From Haematococcus lacustris (Eukaryota; Chlorophyta; Chlorophyceae; Chlamydomonadales; Haematococcaceae), in contig JASKMD010000029.1 of the NCBI GenBank assembly GCA_030144725.1, positions 12,072,733-12,136,732 of the forward strand: a DNA stretch of 64,000 nucleotides. The letters run 5' to 3'. The notes beneath the pieces were generated by a model. The model was not told the origin of the DNA and ran no database searches. It was given only the letters and a program-made list of their open reading frames with translations. This document shows, piece after piece, positions 32,301 to 44,200 of the stretch (the stretch's first letter is position 1; every line of letters begins with the position of its first letter). A program made the translations under genes and the position numbers.

Positions 32301-35300
32301 CCCACAGCTTGCTGTTGAGGCCCGACAATTGCTCCTCTTCTCGAGTCATGTCTTGACCTGATCAGGGGTGTTTCATGGGATGCTGTTTATGTTTGTATTT
32401 ATGTCTATGCTTTTTGGTATCTTTTCTTTTCTCTTTCTTTTCTTTATTCTCTACTTTATTACCTCTGACTATGAGCAATAGAGGTAGCTAGCCTGGCCTG
32501 GCCTGGCCTGGCTCCGTGTGGCTGCAGCGCAGACATAGACTACATGTCCAGCTACAGGGACTTCACCTTTTCGGACTCATTCCCAGCGGCTGAGATGCGC
32601 CAGTGGGTCAACAGGTGGGCCAGGCAGGGGCCCCTGTGGGTCAGGCTGGGGGTGAGAGGGCGGGGCAGCGGACGGAGGTCAGCAGGAGGGGCCAGGAAAG
32701 GCCCAGGGGGGCTGGAGGGGCAATGAAGCAAGAGGGTAGAGGGCAAGCCAGTGGTGGGCTGCAGGCAATGGGTGTAGACTGCAACCCTGCCCCTGGACCC
32801 TGGACAGCCATGTGGACAGTAGCTGTAACCACCACCCACCCTTTTCCTTGCCACCAATGCTGCTGCGGCGGCGGCTGTTGTCGTGTTTGCCCCATGGCTG
32901 CAGCCTGCATGCCACGCAGCAGCATTGGGTGCCTATACTGGACCCGGGCATACCACTCTTGGTGAGTCACGTACACGCATGTCAAGGTACAGCATGCATG
33001 CATGTATCCGGTCAGCAGCAGCAGGTCACCGCTTGTAACTCCGGCCTGAGCCTGAGCCTGAGCCTGAGCTGCAGTTGTGGTCTGTTGCATGCAGGCAGGG
33101 TACGAGGCGTATGAGCGGGGGCTGAGGGAGGGGCTGTTTGTGCGCGACCGCAGCGGGCAAGCCTTGCTGGGGGAGGTGTGGCCTGGCCCTGTACACTGGT
33201 AGGGGGCGGTCAGAGTGACCTCAGGGGCCAGGACTGGGGGCAGGGGAGGGTTAGAGGGGCAGGGGAGGGTGAGGGGGGCAGGGAGAATGAGGAGGGCAGG
33301 GGAGGGTGAGGGGTCCAGGGGAGGGTGTGGGGATGGAAGTCCATGAGGTAGGTGGTTGAAAAATGGCATGGGGAGGCAGATGGGTAGCGCCAGCGTGCAG
33401 GCAGGGGATGCAAAGGGGGCTGCTGTACAGGAGGTCGCAGGCCAGGCTGGGGCACAAGGCAGGACGCCACAGCATCAGGGGAGTCAGGTGTGGCTGTCAT
33501 AGTGCCTGGCCTGCCCTCTGCCCGCAGGCCCGACTTCCTCCACCCGAACACTACCGCTTACTGGCAGGACCTACTGCAGCACATGCACGACCAGGTGCGG
33601 CAATGCTGAACCCGCGGCGCGACTGGCATGAGCCGTGAATATGAGCCGTAAATTTGGCCGGAAAAGTGGTCAAACGGGCGATGGGCTGCATGCCTGTGCC
33701 GGCAACGCTCCTGTTCAGGTCCCGTTCGACGGCCTGTGGATTGACATGAACGAGGCCAGCAACTTCTGCCCGGGCGACGTGTGCCACCTTCCCTCTGGCT
33801 ACCACCCTGCTACGGGAATACCCTCCAAAGCATCGGCTCCCGGCTTTGACAGCGGGAAGGTCGAGGCGCGGCTGGCACGCACGAAGTTTAGCGCTCGCCG
33901 GACCGCTAGTTTGGCGCGGAGCAGCTGGACCGTCGGGAAGCCCCTGGGCCTGTCGCGTCGCCGTGGCAGAGGGCGTGATAGCGTGTCGGCACCCGCGAAC
34001 TGCGCCATTGTGTGCACACAGCCTAGGTGGGTCCCTGTCACGGCCTCCCTCATATCACGCATACACTGTCACCTCCTCAATGAGGGGCAGACCGGGGTCA
34101 CGGCCTACTTCCCCCTTCCTGCATAGCTGCACCCTAGCCCTGGCCTGGCCTCGTGCTCTTAGGCTGCTGCCGCTCCTCGCAGCCCTGACGACCCGCTGTC
34201 CCACCCCCCTTACGCCATCAACAACCAGCACGCACACCTGCCCTTGGGCTGGAACACCTTGGCGCCCTCCGCCCTGCACTGGGGAGGTGTGACCGAGTAT
34301 GACGCCCACAACCTGTACGGCCTCAGCGAAGCCAAGGTGTAGGTTGTGAGGGTGCTGGTGGGGTGTTGTTAAAGTTGCTTAGATTGCTCCCCTCCAGCTG
34401 TGACTGGCTTCAGATTGTGATCTAGGTATGACCCCAGTCTCATACTAGAGTGAGCGGTGCCTGGCCGCTGAGTGGTGGGCTGGTCAAGGAAGTCTGGCTG
34501 GGCCCTACAATCAGGCTAGAGGTGTTGGTGGCAGCTGGGCATTGCGTGGAGCAGGGCCTAGGAGGAGTGGGGTGGTGCAGGCGATGTGAGGCTAGCGCAG
34601 CAGGGTAGATCTCCTAGTGCCAGTGTCAGAGTGTCTGGCTCAGCGCGTGCGCAATGTGGGCCTAAGGGAAGCTGTAGGCAGTGGTCAGGGGGGGTGCATG
34701 CTGCAGCAGGGGGTCGACCTCAGCACCACTGCACAAGGGGCGACAAGAGGCAGCGTCTCGGTGGCTGGTGGCTGCAGGCAAGCTATGAGGCGCTGGCAGC
34801 CATTCGAGGCCAGCGGCCGTTCTTACTCTCACGCTCCACCTTTCCAGGCTCAGGACGATACACAGCCCACTGGACAGGTGCACCCCAGCCTACCCCTGCC
34901 GTCCCCGCTGGCCCGCCTGCCCAGCCTCCTCCGCTGGCCCGCCTGCCCAGCCTGGCCCGCCCTGCCCGCCCTGCCCGCCCTGCCCACCCTGCCCGCCCTG
35001 CCCGCCCTGCCCGCCCTGCCCGCCCTGCCCACCCTGCCCGCCCTGCTTTGATAATCAGTCATTGCCTTTTGAACCCTTCCTACCACACATGGTATGTGCT
35101 GCTGTGGTGCAGGCGACAATGCTGCGGACTGGGCCAACCTGCGTTGGTCCGTCCAGGGCTTGCTGGCCAGTAATATGTGGGGCCTGGCTCAGGCCGGGAG
35201 TGACATATGTGGCTTCCAAGGCAACAGCAATGAGGAGCTGTGCGCTAGGTGGGCAGGCAGGGGCACAGGCAAGCATGCAGGCGGAAGGGCTTTCAGCACC

Positions 35301-38160
35301 ACTGGCTGTGCAGCGTAGCGCTGCTTCATGGGAACAAGGCAAGAGGGTGGCTCAGGTCAGCAGCAGGTAGACGGGCAGGCAGGCAGGCAGGCAGGGAAGG
35401 CAGGAGGCAGGAGGCAGGGAGGACAGGCTCGGATGAGCCCCTAGCAGGAGGGGCTGCAGGGCTCTGCTAGATGGCTAGCCAGGCAAGAGCTGGTGCCTGG
35501 TCCACCCACCCCCACCTCCCCTTGGCTTTGCAGGTGGCTGGCTGCGGGCGCTTTCTACACCTTTGCACGCAACCACAACACGCTGGGAGCCACCCCCCAG
35601 GAGGCGTATGTCTGGCCAGCAGCAGCGGCGGCAGCGCGGGCAGCTCTGGGGCTCAGGTGAGGGCAGGGCTGTGGCCAAGGGCAGGCTCCTTTACCTGCCT
35701 GCGGGCACTAGGGGCAGCAGGGCACCAACACTGCAGCCCCAGACCTGCCCTGCTAACGAGCACTGCCACGCCTGCTGCACCTGTGCCTGTGTCCGTCACC
35801 CTACTCTCACACTGGCATGACGTTGGCCCCATGCCCACCCCTTCATGCTGCAATGCACATGCTGCTGCAGCCCACTCTCCCCATAGCCCCCCACCCGGGT
35901 CTGCGGCCCCCCTGCAGGCTGGCGCTGCTGCCGTACCTGTACACAGCGCACCACACCGCACACACGCGGGGCGGGTCAGTGGCGCGCCCCGTGTGGTCTC
36001 TGCAGCCGGATGACCCGCAAGCCCATGACGCGCAGCTGCAGGTGCATGCCCTGACCTGCCTGCAGGTGCATGCCCTGAACCTCCTAAACCTTGTAATGTG
36101 TTGCGGCCAGACCATGGACTTCTTTTGCATTGGGAACACAGTGTGCTCCGCTAGCCAGCTGTCTCCCTGAACCCCTGAACCCCAACCCCCTGCCCCTCAG
36201 TGGGTCGTGCTGATGCCCCTGATGCTGATCCCTCGGCCATGTCACCGGCCAGACACAGCCTGGGCTCTGAGATTGGGTCTCACACAGCCTGACCTAGCCT
36301 GGCATGTGAAAGCAAAGTGTCTCATGCGGCCAGTCTGCACCCTCTCATGCAACATGCACTCATGGGCCCATGCCTGTTGTGCCCAGGCCCGGATCCTGCA
36401 TGCTGCGCCCTGTCCATCGCCATCTGCTTGACTCTCTGCTTGACTCAGCAGCTTCTGCTTGACCATGTGCTTGACTCAGCAGCAACATCCACACCCTCAC
36501 CGCCGCTGCCGCTGCAAGATGCTGCCTGCCTGCTCTGCTTGCCTGCACTGGGCTGACTTACCTATTCATATAGGTTTGCCGTGGTTGGGTCCCCACCTCC
36601 ACGTGGTTTGTGAGCTGCACGCACCTTGCCATCTGAAACAGCCATACAGTGTCACGCTGACTGGGTGCATGCTGACCTGTCACGCACCGTGCTGCTGCCA
36701 CGCTGAGCTCTCCCAACCCACCATGCAACCTTCTTGCGGCCAGTTCCACGCGGCCAAAGGCTACTCTTGGCCCTGCACCCATAGAGCTTTACACTGGCCC
36801 AGCCGCCTCCCCTGCTGCCATCTGCCTGTGCAGTGGCTGCTGGGTGACAGTGTGATGGTCACACCCGTGATGTATGAGGGGCAGACCGGGGTCACGGCCT
36901 ACTTCCCCCGGGGCACCTGGTACAGCGCCTGGGATCACAGCCAGGTGGTGGCAGGTGAGGCTGGCTGGCTGGCAGCCGTCTTATTGGCCAAGCCCCAGGA
37001 CAGGGGGTAGTCAGCACCGAGGCTGCATCAACGGTGATGAGGAGGTTCAGCGCGGGTCTTATTGGGGCTACAGGTACACTCCAGACAATACCAGGTGTCG
37101 GTGTCAGGGTGATGAACAGCAATGTTGGAGGGGCTGGAGACAGGGGCGGCATGAGGGAGTGAAGGTAGGGTGGGGTGGGGTGGGGTGGAGTGGAGTGGAG
37201 GGAGCAAGGGAAGCAATAGGAGGCAGGCTGATAGGTTTGTGACGCAGTTAGATTAGCATTGCATGCCTGCATTGGGCAGCCCTCCGAACCCTCCTTCTGT
37301 TCGACTGGCCGTGGCACAGCTTTACATCCCTCTGCTCACCCTCCATTCACCCTCCTTGTCAGCCTTCCTTCACCTTCTATCGTGTGACACACCTTGCAAG
37401 CAAGCTAGGTGAGGAGGTCGATTTCCATCTGCTCGCCCCTTCCCTGTCTGTATGCACAGGGCCGGCTATTCTGCGCATTGACAGCCCCGTGAGCTCTGGC
37501 CCACCGGTGTGGTACCGTCATGGAGCGGTCATCCCGCTGCAAGTAGCGCTACCTGAGTTGCCGGGTACCGCCACCCGCACTGAGGCGCCTGACCCACCAC
37601 TCACTACTTATGCGGCCAGCCTCCTCCCTCTGACGCTGGTGGTGACGTTGCCAGCGTCGTTGGATCCGGCGACAGCGGGCGCCGTGGGGTTGCTTGCGAC
37701 GGGAGCTGTATACGCGGGTGACGGTGTGACGCTGGATGTTGGCAAGGCTGGGCAGACCATTGTCGCAACGATGGCTGTCTTCTCGGTGCCCGACGAGGGG
37801 AGCACCAAACAGCCGCGAGCGCCCTTCAATTCAGTCCAGGCTCTCCTGCTGACGTATACAGTGACGAACCCTGCTCCCAATGCGCGGGGCGCCGTGGGAC
37901 CAGTGGCGAGCCTGCAAGTGGGTCGAGTGACGGTTTTAGGTGTGACAGACTTGTTTGGCAGCCGCACGGAGGGTGGCTGGTCGGCGGTCTTGGATGGACG
38001 GCAGCTGCCAGTGACCTACAACACGACCGCAGCTTCACTGTCTGTCCAGATGTGTGCGCCCGGTAAGAAGGGGGAAAAGCCTGTATGGGCGTGCAGCTTG
38101 CAGCCAGCGCACACGAGCTTCACGCTGCAGCTGTGGCCATCTAATCAAAATCTAATCTAA
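25476..38160 (+). CDS. secreted GH31 alpha-glucosidase with N-terminal trefoil domain
   Basis: 21 exons: 25476-25587, 25901-26433, 26692-26786, 28409-28556, 28905-29304, 29690-29787, 30201-30319, 30589-30720, 32149-32234, 32533-32614, 32904-32961, 33095-33198, 33528-33594, 33719-34026, 34183-34336, 34778-34877, 35113-35248, 35534-35656, 35918-36041, 36834-36954, 37460-38160. They sum in frame to 1266 residues. A signal peptide ([17 protein letters not shown]) precedes a P-type trefoil ([19 protein letters not shown] to IPWCFHP) enlarged by Ser/Asn-rich and 15-16-residue poly-Gln inserts. GH31 landmarks follow: [47 protein letters not shown], the nucleophile in [19 protein letters not shown], the acid/base in AHWTGDNAADW, GSDICGF and [11 protein letters not shown]. 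Such enzymes release glucose from alpha-1,4 glucans; secretion suggests vacuolar or extracellular starch or maltose breakdown. Intron 9 uses a GC donor. An extra 55-60 residue basic insert follows GYHPATGIP. The stop lies 2 bases before Fanzor copy 4. Confidence 0.95.
27020..27966 (+). repeat. GGGGCA hexanucleotide array, about 158 units
   Basis: Nearly pure GGGGCA over about 947 bases in GH31 intron 3 (26787-28408), with a few variant units at the left end. The Pro-Ala, Cys-Pro and Leu-Pro ORFs on the minus strand are artefacts of the repeat. Exact copy number in an assembly is unreliable. Confidence 0.97.
29318..29657 (+). repeat. GGGGCGA heptanucleotide array, about 48 units
   Basis: Pure GGGGCGA tandem array filling most of GH31 intron 5 (29305-29689), starting about 14 bases after the donor. 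Confidence 0.97.
31054..31732. mobile_element. 679-bp hAT-type element in GH31 intron 8
   Basis: The left end CAGTGCTGGGCAATTCG and the right end (inverse CAGTGCTGGGCGATTGG) are inverted repeats with two mismatches. The element is flanked by a perfect 8-bp duplication GTGCCTAC (31046-31053 and 31733-31740). CAGTG-type ends with 8-bp duplication are diagnostic of hAT transposons. The interior is AT-rich relative to the host. A minus-strand ORF at 31311-31571 includes [20 protein letters not shown] and DYW, reminiscent of the hAT C-terminal dimerisation region, so this is an internally deleted, non-autonomous copy. It lies between the exons encoding ALGFHQC and WGYSG and is removed by splicing. 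Confidence 0.9.
34080..34115 (+). repeat. 36-bp exact copy of GH31 exon 20 sequence inside intron 14
   Basis: Identical to 36874-36909, which encodes [11 protein letters not shown] in exon 20. Here it sits in the intron after exon 14 (34027-34182). No second copy of the flanking exon is present. Confidence 0.9.
34945..35047 (+). repeat. CTGCCCGCC 9-bp tandem array
   Basis: About 11 units with minor variants in GH31 intron 16, close to the acceptor. Confidence 0.85.
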
Positions 38161-38162
38161 AC

Positions 38163-38463
38163 CCTGCTGCAAGGTGGTGTGCAGACCCAGGGGCACAGAC
38201 CTGCGGCGGGGCAGGGTGCTGCTTGTGGATGAGCACCGCACCACCCGGGTCAGCTCAGCTGTGCATGGCCAACAGCCATGTGAGGAAGAGCTGGACCATG
38301 AGCAGCCCACCAAGCCTGCTGGCTGGAAGCCGCCAGCAGGGCAGGTGCACCTCCGCTTGCTGCGCCCAGCCTGGAGCCAGCAGCGTGATCAGCCAGTGCG
38401 GGGCCTGATGTGGTGCCCGGTAGTGGCCCCCCGCGAGGCCCCACAGTCAGGCGACCCCAACTA
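38163..38463 (+). pseudogene. Fanzor/TnpB-like fragment, copy 4, abutting the GH31 stop
   Basis: Plus-strand sequence from CTGCTGCAAGG onward reads CKVVCRPRGTDLRRG, then the RuvC-II motif VLLVDEHRTTRVSS with the catalytic-type Glu, PCEEELDHEQPTKPAG, and GLMWCPVVAPREAPQ before a stop. It lacks RuvC-I, RuvC-III and the tail. It begins two bases after the GH31 TAA, leaving no visible GH31 3' UTR of its own. Its 5' edge coincides within about 25 bases with the 3' break point of copy 5 (48641). Confidence 0.8.
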
Positions 38464-39640
38464 GCAAAAAATGACAGGAAATGATAGGAAACCGACCCCT
38501 GGTAATCAAAACGACGCCGCGTCTCAGCCACGTGGTTTCTATTTTTGTTTCGCACATCCCTGGATAAAGGACTCTGTCAGCTATGCGGTGCAGCTTGTAA
38601 CATTAAGTATTATGCACTGTGCTGAGTGCTATGGCGGCTCAAATCTTGACATTCAAATTCATGCCAATTTTGCTCATGCGGGCCTCGCCGCGACCGACCG
38701 CCGCGACCGACGTGGCCCAGTAGCCTCTGCAAACAGTCATTTCCAACCGGCCTGATCGATGAAATGCAGTGCTATCTTCTCCAGCAGATGCTTCGTTAAG
38801 TAATAAACAAAGTTGACACTCGAAGTTTTGCAAAGTCAGAGTGGTCAGCTCACAACATGCCGATTTGTGCAAGGGGGTCCCTTTTTCTGTGTGGCTGGCC
38901 AGAGAGAGACGCACCTTTGTCGCGTTTGCAGCAATGTCGAGTGTCAACTCGCCCAACGATGGTCTTCCGACGCCGCCTGTACCAATGAAAAGTTCGCGGA
39001 GCGAGCCTGGCGGGCTGAATGTGATTGTACTACTGGCTCGATGCCAGGCGCAGTTCACTTGTTGATGCCGCTACATACCACTAGTACGATTGATGGTGAG
39101 CAGCTGAGGTGTGTCCGCGATCGCTTGCGCCGGCATGGACTCTGATGCAAGGATTAACGCGCCGCTTGCCAGTAGATGCAGTATTATTCGCAGCTGCCAA
39201 TGTTACAAACGCTATCGCAAACGGTGCAGTATTGAGTGAGTATTCGCATGAAGATTACCAACCCCATGTTGGGACATCCTGATCGTCGGTCATCATCAGC
39301 AATTTCATCTTCGTGAAGACGCTCCTCCTCCTCCTCCTCCAACTCCTGTCGCTCTTCGGCTTCTGCGTCCCCATCCAGCCTGCTCCCTACACTCCTTACA
39401 CGCGCCCATCAGCGAAGCCAGCCAACGAAAGCGCGGCAGTTAACCGGTCAACCGTCAACGACATCGAATATCGAAAAACGAATCGAGTGCGAACAGGGCC
39501 GCGGTGTGAGCCACCCATCTCTACTAATTTGATGCCTTTGTCTTGCCCCATGTTGTCGGCCCCTAGTCAAGGCCAGAGCTTACAAGGGACAGAACTCGTA
39601 ACCATTGCCTTCGAGTCAGTATTGATAAATTGAGAACCCC
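38464..39640. other. unassigned, no convincing gene
   Basis: Lower GC. A plus-strand ATG at 38936 opens MSSVNSPNDGLPTPPVPMKS and could be a first exon, and a minus-strand Glu-rich stretch lies at 39290-39370, but neither connects to a recognisable gene. Confidence 0.35.
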
Positions 39641-39652
39641 ATCATAGAACGT

Positions 39653-39708
39653 CATCACCTGTTGCTGAACCTGCCAGCCCTGCCAGCTCACCACTCTCTA
39701 CTGCCCTT
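39653..39708 (+). repeat. 56-bp wall-glycoprotein-like fragment flanked by 9-bp direct repeats
   Basis: Matches the repeat unit of the wall glycoprotein gene (near 13676-13710 and 13885-13920: GAACCTGCCAGCCCTGCCAG, CTACTGCCCTT). ATAGAACGT occurs immediately on both sides (39644-39652 and 39709-39717), like a target-site duplication or a microhomology insertion. Confidence 0.6.
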
Positions 39709-40575
39709 ATAGAACGTTGCAGGGTTGAGCGGGCGGCGGTAAGGTGCATGGAGGTGACGAAGTCCTCAGCTGCTTGGCTGGGCACAAGGGTGGGAGGGGG
39801 CAGCAAGAGAGCGCAGGTTGTGGTGGGGTGTTGGCCGTAGTTGAGGTAGAAGGGGGTGAAGCCGGGGCCAACGTGCTCAGAGTTGTTGTTGCAAGGTGTT
39901 GGTCCCAATCAGACTTGTGGTCGTTGACGTAGGGCTGCTGCATGTCCTCCACGGTGCGGTTGGCTTGTTCTGTCTGGCCGTTGGTCTGGGGGTGGTACTA
40001 CCACTGGTAGGCTAAGGAGAGGAGGAGCCGGGTGCCGCGGTGAGGTAAAAGAGGGAGGTCCAGAAGCCGGGAGTGAACTTGGGGTCACGGTCAGAGATGA
40101 TGGCCTCCGGCATGACATGGTGCTTGAAGATGTGGTCAAAGAAGAGGCGGGCGACATCGTGAGCGGTGGCGGTGGTGGTGGTGGGGATGAAGTGCATCAT
40201 CTTGCTGAGCTTGTCGACGATGGTGATGGTGTGGCCGCGGGGAGTGGCTGGAAGGGGCCCAATGAAGTCCATGCTGACCTGCTGCCAATTGCGGGAGGGG
40301 AGGGGGAGGGGCTGCAGCAGGCCAGGGGGCAGCTGGTTGGTGGATTTTGTGCGCTGGCACTTGTCGCATGTGCGCACGTACTCTTGGACAGTCTTGTGCA
40401 TCTGTGGCCAATAGAAGTGACGCTGCAGCCGCTCTAGAGTCTTGGCATGCCCTAGGTGGGCAGCGTTGTAGGCGTCATGAGCTTCATGCAACAGCTGGGC
40501 GCAGAGAGGGGAAGAGGGGATGTAGAGGCGGGGAGGGGTGGTGGTGTAGAGGCGGCCTTCAATGACCTGCAGGTG
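39709..40575 (-). mobile_element. Ty3/gypsy-type retrotransposon integrase relic
   Basis: Minus-strand translation gives the zinc-binding module (HEAHDAYNAAHLGHAKTLE ... CDKCQ) and the integrase core with all three catalytic acidic positions: SMDFIGPLP, ISDRDPKF, and HPQTNGQTEQANRTVEDM. TPFYLNYGQHP follows. At least two frameshifts and an in-frame stop (before YHPQT) separate these parts, and no reverse transcriptase or LTRs were found nearby. It is a dead 5'- and 3'-truncated fragment; the coding ends at the ATAGAACGT junction with the wall-glycoprotein-like insert. Confidence 0.9.
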
Positions 40576-41272
40576 GGTAGGTGTGATGTGGTTCGTGTGA
40601 TGTGGTTAACGAATGTCGCTGATGTTGCTTGGTGATGATTTCGCTCGCGGGGGGAGTATTTGCTGCTACTACTGCTGTAGGAGCAAGCATGGCAAGGCGT
40701 GAATGGCCTAGCTGTACCACTCATAGTATCTCTGACCCCCATTATCACTCAGCTATTGTGGGCTACTTGCAAAGGCTGGCAGCTGAAGACCATGGAGGGG
40801 ACACACCGACATGCAGCGGGGATTGGAGCGAATGAAGGTTGGAAAGATTGTTGGGTGTCCCCATGCTCCTAGGCTGGCACAAGGGTTACTGACCACGCAC
40901 ATCAGCTTGTAAATGGCTATGGCATGCTATGCCTTCTTGCATTCAAGTGTCACTTCAAGATCGAGAGCCTTGTGGTTGAGGTCATGCAGCTGCAAATCAC
41001 GAAGGACCGACAGGGCACTAGCTGCAAGGAAACGAAGCGCATGGCCAAAACTAGAGAATGCAAGCTAAAGAATGGATGTGTGAAGAACTGTATGCTACCT
41101 AAGTTGCTGGAATATGATAAACTATGAATGTTCAAGATACTATGCAAACTCTATGACTCCACCAAATGCATGCACCTAACCCTACGAAAGACCAAACTAC
41201 AGGATATTCTACCCTACTGGTTGGTCTAGAGGCCTACAAACCAAAGAAAGGGAGGGGGTATGGGGCGGAAGC
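40576..41272. other. unassigned, no convincing gene
   Basis: Small plus-strand ORFs (40629-40835, 40924-41127) have no recognisable content. May be retrotransposon remnants or the 3' region of the PPC-repeat gene. Confidence 0.4.
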
Positions 41273-44200
41273 CTACGCCAGCATGCTGGTGGTGACGGTG
41301 AGTGCCAGATCGCCACACTGCAGGCACCATGTCAACAGCAGGGGCAGCCAGGCATGGAGCACAGCCGGGGTGGCAGCCCTCAGGGTGCGGGCATGGCCCT
41401 GTGCAGATTGACCCGCCTGGCTAGGGACACAGGTCAAGCAGGGCCCAGGGGGCTTCAGGTGGTGGCTGCCCCCTGGACAGGCCAGCTGGCTAGGCTCACG
41501 GTGGCCCACATGGCCAGTAGCGCAGCATGCAGGCCGGCACCCCTGCACTGCCGCTGCCAGCCTGCTGCCTGTGACCTGCTGTGCCCTAGCCAGCAGTCAC
41601 CAACCACTGGCTGCTGAAGCTCGGGTGACAGAGTGGCAGGGGCAGCTGTAGTGGGCCACAAGGAGGCCAGGCTGCCTGGCCCAACAGCCCAACAGACAGT
41701 GCACCAGCTCCACAAGGTGGCAGTGCAGTATATGCAAACTTGCTGGTGTGGTGTGAACTGGTTGGCAGCTGCAGCGTAGGGACTTCTGCACCCACAACTG
41801 AGGCAGAGTAGCCCTCCACCAGGACCCAGTAGGCCTGGCCCGCCTTGGCGGTGAAGCTCACACGGGCAAGACCATTGCCACAGATGCTCATGTTGTCATT
41901 GATGGCTATGACGCCCTGCGCGCCAGGTCAGCAGACAGGGCTAAGGGTGACCAGCAGTACCAGGAAGGCAATGACATTGGCCTGGGCGTGTCAGTGGGGT
42001 GCACCTGCAGTCATGGACCTGGCTGTGTGACCTTGACTGACTGCCTCAACGGATCTCACAGCCTGGTGGCAGGTCTGACTGCGAAGATGGCCTCTCTCAG
42101 CTGGTGCTTATGCCAAGCAGTGGACTCTTTGCATACATCAGCAGCAGCACTAGCACACAGCTGTGTCGCTGCAGTGAATACTGGGGTTGCAGCAGCACAT
42201 GGAATTAAACTGCATGCAGGATACAAGCTGACATGTGCTGCTGAAAGCTGGGCACCGGCAAGCACACAGTGCCTGTGCACAGCCTGCTGGGCGGCGGCCC
42301 TGCTGAGCCACGCACGCTGCACTGCCCGCAGGTGCCGTCCTGGACTGGGATGACGTACAGGACAGTGTCCCAGGCAGCCACTCCTTCCACGCATGTGTCC
42401 AGTGTGATGTTGCGGTCACCCTCCTCGCTGCTGGGCAGCAGGTACAGGAACTCGGGGGCTGGTCGGCAGTTCCAGCCGTTGGCCGTGCCGCATGTGGTCT
42501 GTGAGATGTTGAAGAGAGTCACTCCAGCGGCGGGGAGGTCAGCCAAGAGGTAAGGGGTGCAGGCGTCTGTGTGCAGTAGGCAGAGCCAGGCAGCACAACA
42601 AGCACAACAGGGGCCCTGGCAGCTGGGAGGGGATGGAACTAAGCGAAACTGAGGGTGAGGCAGCGCCAGCAGCAGGCCAGCCAGGCATTGGGTCCCTGAG
42701 CTGCCAGGCAGGCAAGGTGGACAGAGAGGCAAGCTGTGGCGGGCAGTGGCGCTGGCACACAAGGCCAGGCAAGGCATGTGGGCATGTGTCAGGGGCATGT
42801 GTCAGCCTGACGGTACCTAGAGCTGGGTAGCGGGCAGCGTACCTAGGGCAGGTGGGGCAGGCGGGGAGGGAGGTGGAAGGGGGGGAGGTGGTGCCACTGG
42901 GCCAGTGATGACGGTAAGTGACAGTTCACCACACTGCAGGCACCATGTCAACAGCAGGGGCAGCCAGGCATGAGGCACAGCCAGGGTTGGAGCATGTACA
43001 TCAGCCACGTAAGTATTGTGGGGTTATAACTGTAATATGGGGGGTGTCCCTTTCGCACGTGTCCCTTTTTCAAGCACACATCCCCAAAGGCTCAATTCAA
43101 CTACCGAGGGTTGGATCGCGCAAAGTGTGAATAAACCTACTCGAGACTGAAGCGCTTCAATCAATTGTCACCGAGCGCAAAGAGGTGCAATAACAAAAAC
43201 TCCGTGTCCGTTGTTCCAGCTTCTCCGGAGTCAGAATTAGTGGCCCACATATGACCAAATGCCGGCTAATTCTGTAGACATGTTTTGCTCCTTAGGTTCG
43301 CCTGGGACGTCCGACTTCAGGGGGGAGGGGCTTGCAGGAGCGAGTTGCTATTATATGCATAGTATCCTAGTCGATAAAAAATGCTCTTGCGACTACGTGG
43401 CATATCCCGGCCAAGGGTGATGTCTTGGGCCGTTACATGTGCGTTGCGAGCGTGACTTGTCCCCGCCATTATACTATAAAAAGCATGCTTACCTCCGGGT
43501 TGGCATAAAAGTGTGTAGCACAAATTTCCTTAAACAGCCGGTTACAACAACTCTTCTGCCTACGACTCCACCTGCAACTTACTGCTCTATAGTCAAAGCG
43601 GGAGTAGCCCTCCACCAAGACCCAGTAGGCCTGACCCGCCTTGGCGGTGAAGGTCACACGGGAGAGACCGTAGCCACAGATGCTGCTATCGTCATTGGCG
43701 GCTATGACGCCCTGCACGCCAGGTCAACAGGCAGGGGTAAGGATGACCAGCAGTACCAGGAAGGCATTGACATCGGCATGGGCATGTCAGTGGAGTGCAC
43801 CTGCAGTCATGGACCTGGCTGTGTGACCTTGACTGACTGCCTCAACGGATCTCACATCCTGGTGGCAGGTCTGACTGCGAAGATGGCCTCTCTCAGCTGG
43901 TGCATATGCCATGCAGTGGACTCTTTGCATACATCAGCAGCAGCACTAGCACACAGCTGTGTCGCTGCAATGGATGCTGGGGTTGCAGCAGCACATGGAA
44001 TCAATGGTAAGCAGCGCTTGTCATGCGGGACACAAGCAGGCATGCACTGGTGAAGGCAGGGCACCCAAAAGCACATAAATGCTTGTGCACCGCCTGCTTG
44101 TGAGCAGCCCCGTTAAGCCACGCACGCTGCACTGCCCACAGGTGCCGTTCTGGACTGGGATGACGTACAGGAGGGTGTTCCAGGCGACTATTGCATCCAC

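Noticed and set aside
39313..39633. Signal-peptide-like ORF KTLLLLLLQLLSLFGF
   Set aside because: It starts on a GTG, arises from a CTC triplet run, and has no upstream ATG or supporting exon.
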